DNA from: Pseudomonadota bacterium
GTDB lineage: Bacteria > Desulfobacterota > Desulfovibrionia > Desulfovibrionales > Desulfovibrionaceae
NCBI GenBank assembly: GCA_018822105.1
Contig: JAHJLB010000020.1
Location: 1 to 64,000, forward strand
Direction of reading: 5' to 3'
DNA length: 64,000 nucleotides
Shown here: piece by piece, positions 54,215 to 64,000 of the stretch
How the letters are laid out: the number at the start of each line of letters is the position of its first letter
Position numbering within the stretch: the first letter of the stretch is position 1
The notes under the pieces: model-generated
Seen by the model: the letters and a program-made list of their open reading frames with translations, nothing else
The model's database searches: none
What the model was told of the DNA's origin: nothing
Program-made: the position numbers and the translations under genes

Positions 54215-56959
54215 CTATGGGCTGCGGTGCGCCTTCTGCGCCGGCAAAAGCTTCTTCTCGGCCTCAACGGCGAAAAACACCAGCAACGCCGCGCCGAGGA
54301 TCCTGGCCCACTGCGCCGGGCCGATGGGAGCGCTTGAGAACAGCGCATTCATGGGCGGGGCATAGGTGTAGGCCAGCTGCAGCAGGAGCATGAGGCCTGC
54401 GCCGACGTTGACCCAGGGGTTGGAGAAGAAGCCCAGGGCCAGGGGCGAGCGCGTGGCCGAGCGGGAGTTGAAGAGGTACGCCGTCTCCACCAGCACGAAG
54501 ACGTTGACGGCCACTGTGCGCGCCTGGGCCACGCCGGCCCCGCTCAAGAGCTCCCACTCGAAGAGCCCGAAGGCGCAGACCAGCAGCAGCAGGCCCACGG
54601 AGACGATGCGCCGGGAAAGCGTCCGGTCGAGGATGGGCCGGGCCGGGTCTCTGGGCGGGCGGTCCATGAGCCCGGCCTCGGGCGGCTCGAAGGAGAGCAT
54701 GAGCCCCAGGCAGGCGGCGGTGGTCATGTTGATCCAGAGGATCTGCACCGGGAGGATGGGCAGGGTGACGCCGAAGAGGGAGGCCGTGAGGATGGTCATG
54801 CCCTCGCCGATGTTGGTGGGCAGAGTCCAGGCGATGAACTTGACGAGGTTGTCGAACACGCCGCGGCCCTCCTCCACGGCGGCGGCGATGCTGGCGAAGT
54901 TGTCGTCGGTGAGGACCATGTCCGCGGCCTCCTTGGCCGCGTCGGTGCCGGCTCGGCCCATGGCCACGCCGATGTCGGCCTGCTTCAGGGCCGGCGCGTC
55001 GTTGACCCCGTCGCCGGTCATGGCCGCCACCTCGCCCCCGGCCTGGAGCGCGCGCACCAGGCGCAGCTTCTGCTCCGGGGAGACCCGGGCGAACACCGAG
55101 ACCTCCCTGGCGCGGGCCGTCAGCCCGGCGTCGGGAATGCGCTCCAGCTCCGCTCCGGTCAGGGCCTCGCAGCCGCCGCCGGGCGTGCAGGACGGCCCGG
55201 AAAGGCCCAGCATGCGGCCCACGGCCACGGCGGTGCCTGCGTGGTCGCCGGTGATCATCTTGACCATGATGCCGGCGCGGCGACACCGGGCCACGGCGGC
55301 CACGGCCTCGGCCCTGGGCGGGTCGATCATGCCCTGGAGGCCCAGGAAGACCAGGCCCCCGGCCACGTCCGCGTGTTCCAGGTCGCCCTGTCCCTCCCTG
55401 CCGGCCGGCCGCTCCCCGCGGGCGAAGGCCAGCACCCGCAGGCCCTGGGCGGCCATGTCCTCGGCCTCGCGGTGCGCCGTGGCGGCGTCCAGGGGAACCG
55501 GGACCCCGTCCGGGGCCAGGGCGCTGCCGCAGCGGTCCAGAACGCGCTCGGCCGAGCCCTTGAGCCAGATGGCCGCGCCGCCGCCCTGGCGGTTCAGGGT
55601 GGCCATGTACTGGTGCTCGGACTCGAAGGGCAGCTCGTTCAGCCGGGGCGCCTCGGCCTGCGCGGTCTCGCGGTCCAGGCCGGCCTTGGCCGCGCTGACC
55701 AGGAGGGCGGCCTCGGAGGGGTCTCCTTCCACCCGCCAGGGCTGGCCGTCCGCGTCCGGGGCGCGCAGCACGGCGTCGTTGCACAACAGCCCGGCCAGCA
55801 AACACTGGCGCATGGCCTCGGTGGCGGGCCCGCCGCCGTCGGGCCGCAGCTCGCCCTCCGGCGCGTAGCCGCCGCCCGTGACCGCCGCGCCCTGGCCCCC
55901 GGCCCACAGGCGGCGCACGGTCATCTGGTTCTCGGTCAGGGTGCCGGTCTTGTCCGTGCAGATCACCGTGACGCTGCCCAGGGTTTCCACCGCGGGCAGG
56001 CGGCGGATGACGGCCCGGCGCGCGGCCATGCGCGAGACGCCGATGGCCAGGATGATGGTCACTGCCGCGGGCAGGCCCTCGGGGATGGCTCCCACGGCCA
56101 GGGCCACCGAGGCCATGAACATGTCCGCCGCGGCCTCCCCGCGCCAGAGCCCAAGGCCGAAGTTCACGGCCGCCAGGGCCAGGATGCCCAGCAGCAGCAG
56201 GTGGCTGAAGCGGCTGATCTTGCGCGTCAGCGGGGTCTCCAGGTCGCCCGCGGCCTCCATGAGCGTGGAGATGCGCCCCAGCTCGGTGCCGCGGCCCGTG
56301 GCCGCCACCACGGCCCTGGCCTGGCCGTAGACCACCAGGGTCCCGGCGTAGGCCATGCCCCGGCGATCGGCCAGCACGGCGTCACCTGCCACAGGTGCGG
56401 CATCCTTCGCCGCGGGCAGGGACTCGCCCGTGAGCATGGACTCGTCCACGCGCAGCTCCCGGGCGCTGAGGAGGCGCACGTCGGCCGGGACCTTGTCGCC
56501 GGAGCGCAACAGGACCACGTCGCCGGGGGCCAGCAGGGCGGCGTCCAGGCGCACGTTCCGCCCGCCGCGCAGGGCCGAGGCCTCGGTGGTCATGGTCTCC
56601 GCCAGGGCCGTGAGGGCGCGCACGGCCTTGGCCTCCTGGATGTAGCTGATGACGGCGTTGGCCAGGACCACGCCGAGGATGACGCCGGAGTCCACGAACT
56701 CGCCCAGCAGGGCGGTGACGGCCCCGGAGGCTATGAGGATGTATACCAGGGGCTGGTGGAACTGGAGCAGGAAGCGCAGCAGGGCCGACTTCTGGGGCCG
56801 CGTCGGCAGGGTGTTTCGGCCGTGGCGGAGCAGGCGCTCCTCGGCCTCGGCGGGGGAGAGGCCGCGCCCCGGGTCCACACCCAGGATGCGGGCCGCATCT
56901 TCTGCCGACAGGCTGTGCCAGGGGGCCGGGGGAGTCGTCGAGGCGGTGTCGAGGTGCAT
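54215..56959 (-). CDS. P-type cation-transporting ATPase (type IIA, Ca-like)
   Basis: A 914-residue P-type pump. The cation-ATPase N-domain (about 10-75) precedes ten helices. Visible are the actuator TGES loop (LTGESLPA near 180), the helix-4 ion motif AVGAIPEGLPAA near 290, phosphorylated Asp336 in DKTGTLTEN, the nucleotide-domain KGSAERV Lys, MITGDH and TGDGVNDAPALKQADIG. The PEGL motif and length point to Ca (SERCA/PMR1-like) transport; Mn is possible. ATG 56959 follows AAGGAGACGCC; an upstream ATG at 57028 is less likely. Confidence 0.9.
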   Translation of the reverse strand: MHLDTASTTPPAPWHSLSAEDAARILGVDPGRGLSPAEAEERLLRHGRNTLPTRPQKSALLRFLLQFHQPLVYILIASGAVTALLGEFVDSGVILGVVLANAVISYIQEAKAVRALTALAETMTTEASALRGGRNVRLDAALLAPGDVVLLRSGDKVPADVRLLSARELRVDESMLTGESLPAAKDAAPVAGDAVLADRRGMAYAGTLVVYGQARAVVAATGRGTELGRISTLMEAAGDLETPLTRKISRFSHLLLLGILALAAVNFGLGLWRGEAAADMFMASVALAVGAIPEGLPAAVTIILAIGVSRMAARRAVIRRLPAVETLGSVTVICTDKTGTLTENQMTVRRLWAGGQGAAVTGGGYAPEGELRPDGGGPATEAMRQCLLAGLLCNDAVLRAPDADGQPWRVEGDPSEAALLVSAAKAGLDRETAQAEAPRLNELPFESEHQYMATLNRQGGGAAIWLKGSAERVLDRCGSALAPDGVPVPLDAATAHREAEDMAAQGLRVLAFARGERPAGREGQGDLEHADVAGGLVFLGLQGMIDPPRAEAVAAVARCRRAGIMVKMITGDHAGTAVAVGRMLGLSGPSCTPGGGCEALTGAELERIPDAGLTARAREVSVFARVSPEQKLRLVRALQAGGEVAAMTGDGVNDAPALKQADIGVAMGRAGTDAAKEAADMVLTDDNFASIAAAVEEGRGVFDNLVKFIAWTLPTNIGEGMTILTASLFGVTLPILPVQILWINMTTAACLGLMLSFEPPEAGLMDRPPRDPARPILDRTLSRRIVSVGLLLLVCAFGLFEWELLSGAGVAQARTVAVNVFVLVETAYLFNSRSATRSPLALGFFSNPWVNVGAGLMLLLQLAYTYAPPMNALFSSAPIGPAQWARILGAALLVFFAVEAEKKLLPAQKAHRSP

Positions 56960-57080
56960 GGCGTCTCCTTCTCTAAGGGCGGCAGGGCCAGGATGCGCCG
57001 ACGGCGCGCCCTGGGCGGCGTGGATCAAGCTCCCTCCTTGCCACGGGGGGCGGCGGGCGGACCGGCCGCACCCGCTCCAG

Positions 57081-57431
57081 CTAGCTGTCCACGCTGGTTG
57101 CGGGCCAGGTGAGCATGAACACGCCCTTCTGGCCGCAATTCTTCTTGAGGTCGCCGATGATCTCCCGGGCCACGTTCTTCGGGGCCGAGACGGTGTAGCT
57201 GATGTTCTCCGGGCGGTAGTCGCGGCCCAGGTCGCCCATGTCGCCGCCGGTGCTGCGCGAGGCCGTGAAGCCGCCCGCGGTGGTGATCAGGAAGTCGTTG
57301 AGCTTCGCCAACTGCTCGGCCGGGATGGCGGCCGGGATGACGAAGAAGTGCACGGTGGCCTTGGCAGCCAGGGCGGCCGGGGCCAGCGTGAGGACCAGGG
57401 CAAAGGCCAGGGCGAGCGATCTCAGGCGCAT
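57081..57431 (-). CDS. Small secreted hypothetical protein
   Basis: A 116-residue exported protein: signal peptide about 1-22 (hydrophobic core LALAFALVLTLAPAALA). The mature part begins KATVHFFVIPAAIPAEQLAKLNDFLITTAGGFT, alternating strands and helices, with one Cys (KKNCGQKG). ATG 57431 is chosen because GGAGGG is at proper distance; ATG 57437 is too close. It lies upstream of the ATPase in transcription (121 bases). Family not recognised. Confidence 0.65.
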   Translation of the reverse strand: MRLRSLALAFALVLTLAPAALAAKATVHFFVIPAAIPAEQLAKLNDFLITTAGGFTASRSTGGDMGDLGRDYRPENISYTVSAPKNVAREIIGDLKKNCGQKGVFMLTWPATSVDS

Positions 57432-57607
57432 GGGCATACCCTCCGGGTGGTTTTGCCGCAGAGGGTAGCCAAAGGGCGCGGGAATGCCAAGGGGGGGGAG
57501 GGCGGATAGGTCACGGGCCGCCTGCGGCCTGCGGCTTCAGAAGTCCCCAAGGAAAATGGGGCGGAAGGGGTCGCCCCCCTCCCCTGTCGGCCCAAAGAAG
57601 GCTCGAG

Positions 57608-58567
57608 CTAGTAGCTGTAGGTGATATTGAGCAGGCCGCCGACCTTGGTCATGTCCTCGCGGAGGCCGAAGGTGCCGGTCAGGCCCAGGCTCAGGGCGTC
57701 GGCCAGGCTGTGGTTGAGGCCCAGGTCCAGGTCCGCGCCCCACATGCCGTTGGTCGTGCCGCCCGACCTGCTGAAGTCCTGCATGTAGGTCAGGCCGAGG
57801 AAGGGCTTGCAGGCCCCCAGGTCGTAGGTGGCGCGCCCGCCCAGACTGCCCTGCCAGGTGTAGATGCCGGCCGTGGTGTAGGAGCGCGCGTTCAGCCGGT
57901 AGCTGCCCTGGTGCTCGTTCAGGTACAGGGTCCCGACGCGGCCGCTCAACAGGAGCTTGTCCAGGGTCAGGTACCTGGTCAGGCCGAGGGTGGTCACCTG
58001 GCGGTCGGCGGACATGGTGTCGCGGTAGCCCACGCCGGCCTGGGTGTCCTTCATGGTGTAGTCCAGCAGGGTATAGCTGAACGAGACATCGACCAGGAGC
58101 TCCTGGGTGATGGCGTAGTTCAGGTACGGAATGACGGAGTAGCCGTCATAGCGCATCCTGCCGCCGTTGTACTTGGTGCTCAGGTCCAGCTTCTCATGGC
58201 CAAGTGCCACGCCCACGAGCAGGGAGCCGTAGACCTTGTCCATGCCGACGATGGCCAACATCAGGCCGCCGTCGTAGTTGTGGCCGGCTTTGGAGTTGGT
58301 GAGGTATTGCCCGCCGCCGTTGGCCCAGGCGCCGATGCCCAGGGGCTCGTCGCCGGAGGATTGGCCCAGGGGGCCCGTCAGGGCGGCGCCCCGGGAGGAG
58401 ATGAGGCTGGTGGTCACCGAGGAGGAGGAGGTGCCGGCATCCGCGGTGGCGCCCGGGGCCGAATCGTTCGTCGTGTCGTCGTAGTCCATCATGTCCGCAT
58501 GAACCTGCACTGGCAAAACCAGGAAGGTCATGCAGGCGGCCAAGAGGAGGATGTGGCTGTTCTTCAT
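57608..58567 (-). CDS. Autotransporter-type outer-membrane beta-barrel protein
   Basis: A 319-residue protein with a signal peptide (about 1-24) and an acidic, Ser/Thr-rich segment (25-75). From about residue 80 to the end, alternating amphipathic strands (GLMLAIVGMDKVYGSLLVGVAL, YSVIPYLNYAITQELLVDVSFSY) resemble the autotransporter beta domain, ending in an aromatic Tyr as outer-membrane barrels do. There is no long passenger, so it may be a free-standing barrel. A promoter precedes it at 58618-58646. Role unknown. Confidence 0.75.
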   Translation of the reverse strand: MKNSHILLLAACMTFLVLPVQVHADMMDYDDTTNDSAPGATADAGTSSSSVTTSLISSRGAALTGPLGQSSGDEPLGIGAWANGGGQYLTNSKAGHNYDGGLMLAIVGMDKVYGSLLVGVALGHEKLDLSTKYNGGRMRYDGYSVIPYLNYAITQELLVDVSFSYTLLDYTMKDTQAGVGYRDTMSADRQVTTLGLTRYLTLDKLLLSGRVGTLYLNEHQGSYRLNARSYTTAGIYTWQGSLGGRATYDLGACKPFLGLTYMQDFSRSGGTTNGMWGADLDLGLNHSLADALSLGLTGTFGLREDMTKVGGLLNITYSY

Positions 58568-58617
58568 GGAGCTCCTGCCAGCGTAGGAAGTGCGCATGTT
58601 CGGTGGCAATTCGAAAA

Positions 58618-58646
58618 GGAGTATTTGATTTTAGGGAGGCTGTCCA
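58618..58646 (-). promoter_or_regulatory. Candidate promoter of the barrel gene
   Basis: Minus strand TGGACA (complement of 58641-58646) and TACTCC (complement of 58618-58623) with a 17-base, AT-rich spacer. Confidence 0.4.
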
Positions 58647-58811
58647 GCCCTTGGGCGCAGGACGGCGCTTCTCCTTTTCGCCTGGAATGCCTGCTGGTTG
58701 ACCCCGGCCCGCCTGGCCGCCGGGCGGCAGGCCCAGGGCAGCACAGCGGGGACTGGCCAGGCCTTGCGCAAGGGGGTTTCCGCGAGAGTCTCGACCCGGC
58801 CCGAGGCCAAC

Positions 58812-58845
58812 GGCCGTCCCCGGTTCCCCGGGGACGGCCTTCTTT
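58812..58845 (+). terminator. Orphan plus-strand terminator hairpin
   Basis: 10-bp perfect stem (58812-58821 with 58830-58839) followed by TTCTTTA. No plus-strand gene lies upstream within 2 kb; both neighbours are on the minus strand. It may end a small untranslated RNA. Confidence 0.6.
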
Positions 58846-58914
58846 ATTTGCAGGATTCCAAAGGGGTTCGCCCCCTTGGAAGGTTCAAGGGCGGCGCCCC
58901 CGGACGGAGATCGC

Positions 58915-61422
<2,508 letters not shown>

Positions 61423-61562
61423 GGCGACCTCTGGGAAACAGTGATAAGGTTTCTCGGATTACAGTTACTCTTTGCCCTTATTCTGAGGAAATGGCAAGGC
61501 ATGCGTCGCATAGCTCGGCACGATGCGCAGGCCTGCCCGGGTGGTTCGTCCGGGCCGCAGGC

Positions 61563-61590
61563 TTGACGGCATCCGCAAAGTACGTATTAT
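61563..61590 (+). promoter_or_regulatory. Promoter of the YeeE/YedE selenoprotein operon
   Basis: TTGACG (61563-61568), 16 bases, TATTAT (61585-61590; five of six matches). Transcription should begin near 61597, inside a palindromic operator. Confidence 0.65.
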
Positions 61591-61594
61591 GGTC

Positions 61595-61611
61595 ATACCC
61601 CCATCCGGTAT
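61595..61611. promoter_or_regulatory. Palindromic operator ATACC-N7-GGTAT (copy 2)
   Basis: Core ATACC-N7-GGTAT, extended to CATACC...GGTATG and flanked by TGGTC (61590-61594) and GACCA (61615-61619). It covers the expected transcription start. Same core and spacing as 26793-26809. Confidence 0.6.
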
Positions 61612-61636
61612 GCAGACCATAACAGGAGGATATGTC

Positions 61637-62164
61637 ATGGGCGAAACAGTTCGCGGAAAACCCTGGAATCCGTACATCGCGGGAGCCCTGGCCGGCCTTT
61701 TGCTGGTGCTCTCGGTGTACGCCACGGGCAAGTACTTCGGCGCCTCAACCACCTTCGTCCGCGCCGCGGGCATGATCGAGCAGACCGTGGCCGCCGAGCG
61801 CGTGGCCGCCATGCCCTATTTCATGAAGGAGGCGCCGAAGATCGACTGGCAGTGGATGTTCGTCGCGGGCATCCTCTTGGGCTCCCTTGCGGCCGCCCTC
61901 GGCAGCGGCACCTTCCGCCTCAAGGCCGTGCCGGATCTCTACGCCTCGCGCTTCGGGCCCTCTCCGGGCAAACGCTTCGGCGTGGCCTTCCTGGGCGGCG
62001 CGGTGGCCATGTTCGGGGCGCGCCTCGCCGATGGCTGACCCAGCGGTCATGGGCTGAGCGGTTCGCTTCAGCTGGCTGCGAGTGGTTTTGTGGCCTTGGC
62101 GTGCTTCTTCATCGGCGGGGTCGTGGTGGCGCGACTGCTGTACGGCAACGGCGGGAGGGGCTAG
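61637..62164 (+). CDS. YeeE/YedE (DUF395) half-protein, probable selenoprotein; TGA at 62036-62038 read as Sec
   Basis: Membrane protein of the YeeE/YedE family, which includes thiosulfate (TsuA) and other sulfur- or selenium-compound carriers. Read to the TAG at 62162-62164 it has 175 residues and four helices (about 12-35, 73-92, 112-131, 145-170). An in-frame TGA at residue 134 falls in GARLADG-U-PSGHGLSG, exactly where the family has GC(T/S)SGHGLSG with a functional Cys. The frame after the TGA keeps the family sequence and the last helix, and a hairpin follows. Stopping at 62038 would remove the conserved motif and a helix. ATG 61637 has AGGAGG upstream. Selenocysteine is inferred. Confidence 0.8.
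62036..62073 (+). promoter_or_regulatory. Candidate bacterial SECIS hairpin after the TGA
   Basis: Immediately 3' of TGA (62036-62038) a stem forms: CTGA (62054-62057) with TCAG (62068-62071), a bulged T (62067), then GCG (62058-62060) with CGC (62064-62066), loop GTT (62061-62063). The loop G lies 23 bases past the TGA, near the position of the SelB-bound GU in Escherichia coli fdhF. Codons here end unusually often in T. Confidence 0.55.
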
Positions 62165-62167
62165 GCC

Positions 62168-62692
62168 ATGCAACTCATCTTCGGACTCATCACGGGCATT
62201 TTGTTCGGCATCCTGCTGCAGCGGGCCGAGGTCATCCGCTACGACCGGCAGCTGGGAGCCCTGCTCCTGAAGGACATGACCATCGTCAAGTTCATGCTCT
62301 CCACCATCCTGGTGGGCATGGTCGGCGTGTATCTGCTGGTGGACCTGGACCTGGCCAAGCTGTCCATCAAGCCGCTGATCCTGGGCGGCAACATCCTGGG
62401 CGGGCTGATCTTCGGCGCGGGCTGGGCGCTTTTGGGCTATTGCCCGGGCACGGCGGCCGCGGCCGTGGGCGAGGGGCGCCTGGACGCCCTGGCCGGCCTG
62501 GCCGGGATGCTCCTGGGCGCGGCGGTGTTCGCCGAGGCCTACCCTGCGCTGAAGGCCACGGTGCTCACCTGGGGCGATTTTGGCAAGGTCACCCTGCCCC
62601 AGCTCATGGACCGGCACCACTGGGTGGTCATCCCCTGGTTCGTCGTGCTCGGCGTGGCGCTGCTGCGCTGGCTCCACAAGCGCGGGCTGTAG
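62168..62692 (+). CDS. YeeE/YedE (DUF395) second half-protein
   Basis: A 174-residue membrane protein with about five helices. It carries the second family motif FGAGWALLGYCPGTAAAAVGEG with Cys92, matching the C-terminal half of one-piece YeeE proteins. It begins 3 bases after the stop of the first half with GGGAGGGG ahead. Two half-genes in tandem parallel the PmpA/PmpB arrangement. Together with the Sec residue of its partner, Cys92 probably lines the substrate path. Thiosulfate, persulfide or selenium compounds are possible substrates. Confidence 0.85.
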   Translation: MQLIFGLITGILFGILLQRAEVIRYDRQLGALLLKDMTIVKFMLSTILVGMVGVYLLVDLDLAKLSIKPLILGGNILGGLIFGAGWALLGYCPGTAAAAVGEGRLDALAGLAGMLLGAAVFAEAYPALKATVLTWGDFGKVTLPQLMDRHHWVVIPWFVVLGVALLRWLHKRGL

Positions 62693-62705
62693 GCCCTCCA
62701 GACGC

Positions 62706-62745
62706 AGGCGCCGCCGGGGCGAGAGCTTCCCCTGGCGGCGCCTTT
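62706..62745. terminator. Terminator of the YeeE/YedE operon
   Basis: 10-bp perfect stem (62706-62715 with 62734-62743) with an inner GGGG/CCCC pairing, ending in TTT on the plus strand. It separates the operon from the convergent PilZ gene. Confidence 0.75.
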
Positions 62746-62763
62746 GCGCGCCCGCCGCACGGG

Positions 62764-63486
62764 CTAGCGATCCATGAACTTGAGCAGGCTGTCGATGTAG
62801 GCCGCCACGGCCTCGGCGGTTTCCCGGGTCAGGTCCACGAACTGCGCGCCCACGAGCAGCAGGCCCTTCTCCGCGGCCACGCGGCGCAGCTCGATGGGCG
62901 TCACGAGGTTCTGGCCCGTGCCGAGCTGGCAGTGCAGCACGAGCCGGTCGCCTACCTGGGCCTCGCGCAGGGGGTTCTTGAGGTCGACCTTGGCCGAGAG
63001 CTTGCAGCCCGAGGGGGTCAAGTCCAGGATCATGGCCTGGTGCTCGCCGTACTTGCCCTGGAGGGAGCCCAGCACGTTGACGGCCACCCGCGTGTTGTGG
63101 CGCAGGGCGATGCGGTCCACGGTCTCCGGAAAGGCCAGGAACAGCAGCGGGGCCGGGGTGGCGATGCGGTTCAGCATCTGCGTGCGGAAGCCGTAGACCC
63201 GGCCGGAGGCCGTGTGCTGGGCCACCAGGCTGGTGTTGGCGGCAAAGCGCGCCAGGACGTCCTGGGGGATGCGCGACTGCACGATGATGTAGGAATAGGG
63301 CTCGAAGCCCACCACCTTGCCCGCGTATTTCTGGCTCGGCGCGGAGAAGTGCAGGACCAGCGGCCCGCCGATCTTGAGATTCAGGTGCACGCCGGGCAGG
63401 CGCTCCACGCGGTGGCCCTCCTCCAGCCCTTCCAGGGCGGGGCGGCCTATGGCCCGGGCCAGGCTGATGGTCGGGGTCTCGTCCAT
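62764..63486 (-). CDS. PilZ-domain protein with YcgR-like N-terminal domain
   Basis: A 240-residue soluble protein in two domains. The N-terminal PilZN/YcgR-like beta barrel covers about 25-120 (GVHLNLKIGGPLVLHF, YIIVQSRIPQDVL). The PilZ domain covers about 125-235 with RHNTRVAVN for the Arg pair and DLTPSGCKL for the DxSxxG-like motif; the Ser is replaced by Thr. It probably acts as a c-di-GMP-dependent brake or adaptor for motility, by family. It is a paralogue in architecture of 40746-41624. Start at 63486. Confidence 0.82.
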   Translation of the reverse strand: MDETPTISLARAIGRPALEGLEEGHRVERLPGVHLNLKIGGPLVLHFSAPSQKYAGKVVGFEPYSYIIVQSRIPQDVLARFAANTSLVAQHTASGRVYGFRTQMLNRIATPAPLLFLAFPETVDRIALRHNTRVAVNVLGSLQGKYGEHQAMILDLTPSGCKLSAKVDLKNPLREAQVGDRLVLHCQLGTGQNLVTPIELRRVAAEKGLLLVGAQFVDLTRETAEAVAAYIDSLLKFMDR

Positions 63487-63568
63487 GTCGTCGCTTCCGG
63501 GGTTGCGCGGCGTCGGGCCCAGGGCCTCCGCGCCGCAGTTACGTCCAGGGGTCGCTCCGGCCCCGGCC

Positions 63569-64000
63569 TCAGCAGGCCCGGCCCAGGGCCCGCTTCATCT
63601 CGTCCAGCAGGCTGCCCGGCACGAAAAGCCCGCCCCGGCCGCGCCCCAGGCGCACCCCGGGCTTCACGTCGCCATGGAAGTCCGAGCCCCCGCTCTTGAG
63701 CAGGCCAAGGCTTTCGGCCAGGCGCGCCACCTGGGCCGTATAGCGGTCGGAATGCTCGGTGTAGTAGACCTCCACCCCGTCCAGGCCCTGGACGCGCAGC
63801 TCCGTGAGCAGGGTCTCCAGGCGGCGGGGCTGCTGGGACAGCAGGTAGGGGTGGGCCAGGATGGCCAGGCCCTTGTCGGCGTGCACGGCGTCGATGGCCT
63901 CCCTGGGGCTGAGCTTCTCCTTGGGGGTGTAGGCCAGCCCGTCGCGGCCCAGAAAGCGCGCGAAGGCCTCCTCGAAGCTCTTGACCACGCCCGCCGCCAG
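63569..64000 (-). CDS. PHP-domain phosphoesterase (TrpH-like), 5' part beyond the window
   Basis: The last 144 or so residues of a PHP-family metal-dependent phosphoesterase. Visible are SPREAIDAVHADKGLAILAHPYLLS, with the metal-binding AHP motif, GVEVYYTEHSDRYTAQ with a His, and the terminal GGSDFHGD with the conserved Asp-His pair. These are the later ligands of the trinuclear site; the first HxHxxxSDG motif must lie past the right edge. Related enzymes (YciV/RnaAM, TrpH) hydrolyse nucleotide phosphates or short RNA. The frame is open to base 64000. Confidence 0.85.
   Translation of the reverse strand: MAAGVVKSFEEAFARFLGRDGLAYTPKEKLSPREAIDAVHADKGLAILAHPYLLSQQPRRLETLLTELRVQGLDGVEVYYTEHSDRYTAQVARLAESLGLLKSGGSDFHGDVKPGVRLGRGRGGLFVPGSLLDEMKRALGRAC

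Larger units (their letters stand above)
58568..58914. other. Intergenic region between barrel gene and glgP
   Basis: About 347 bases. It holds the barrel promoter, a GC-rich middle part, an orphan plus-strand terminator hairpin, and a GGGGxxCGCCCCC repeat next to the glgP stop. No coding frame is convincing. Confidence 0.5.

Noticed and set aside
53775-54215. Frameshift joining the GGDEF fragment to a longer upstream domain
   Set aside because: All three minus-strand frames between 54144 and 54215 lack GGDEF first-half sequence, so this is truncation rather than frameshift.
61637-62038. Taking the TGA at 62036-62038 as the true end of the YeeE-like gene
   Set aside because: It would break the family's most conserved motif and drop the last helix, while the frame beyond continues the family sequence up to the next gene.

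Overview
The window is a high-GC stretch (roughly two-thirds G+C by eye) of a Gram-negative chromosome. The gene content points to a sulfate-reducer-like deltaproteobacterium of the Desulfovibrionaceae type. The evidence is lipid A synthesis (LpxK), a hydroxylamine reductase (Hcp) with its ferredoxin partner, a multiheme cytochrome c fused to a cytochrome bd-like membrane domain, several orphan PilZ and universal stress proteins, and a probable selenocysteine-containing YeeE/YedE protein. Genes are dense and occur in short runs on both strands. No rRNA, tRNA, CRISPR array, prophage or insertion sequence was seen.

Layout. 1-6940: type IV pilus cluster (PilB, PilC, two prepilins, two PilT-like motors). 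7078-9774: small protein, tandem universal stress protein, YchJ/SEC-C protein, secreted BON protein. 10140-14773: ribosomal protein S1, SppA peptidase, AraC regulator and AzlCD amino-acid exporter. 15035-17961 (minus): cupin, ferredoxin, Hcp. 18189-21257 (minus): two small proteins, enolase, type III pantothenate kinase. 21378-25786: CydA-like membrane protein, CydA-octaheme fusion, ABM-like and DsrE-like proteins. 25874-33244 (minus): DUF4405 membrane protein, RNase R, LpxK, Bax-inhibitor-1 protein, thiouridylase-like protein, UspA. 33524-39035: MFS transporter, ammonium channel, LUD protein, histidine kinase. 39133-44958: PurM, small and PilZ proteins, FmdB zinc ribbon, PurB, PyrE. 45028-50145: a probable cell-shape peptidoglycan operon (Csd6/Pgp2-like and Csd4/Pgp1-like enzymes around a coiled-coil membrane protein) and a lipoprotein hydrolase. 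50278-58567: histidine kinase, aminotransferase, a truncated GGDEF gene, a Ca-type P-type ATPase, an autotransporter-like barrel. 58915-64000: glycogen phosphorylase, the YeeE/YedE selenoprotein pair, a PilZ protein and a partial PHP phosphoesterase.

Most notable observations. (1) The first YeeE half-gene has an in-frame TGA exactly where the family has a conserved Cys. A hairpin follows it and the frame then stays open for 41 codons, so it is best read as a selenoprotein that ordinary gene calling truncates. (2) Its promoter and the promoter of the DUF4405 membrane protein 35 kb away carry the same ATACC-N7-GGTAT palindrome, which suggests a shared repressor. (3) Two adjacent CydA-like proteins without CydB, one carrying eight CXXCH motifs, look like a non-canonical respiratory complex. 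(4) The Csd6-like/Csd4-like operon keeps the unusual Gln zinc ligand of Csd4. (5) A family of near-identical long terminator hairpins recurs five times, and two promoters carry or adjoin CRP/FNR-type palindromes.
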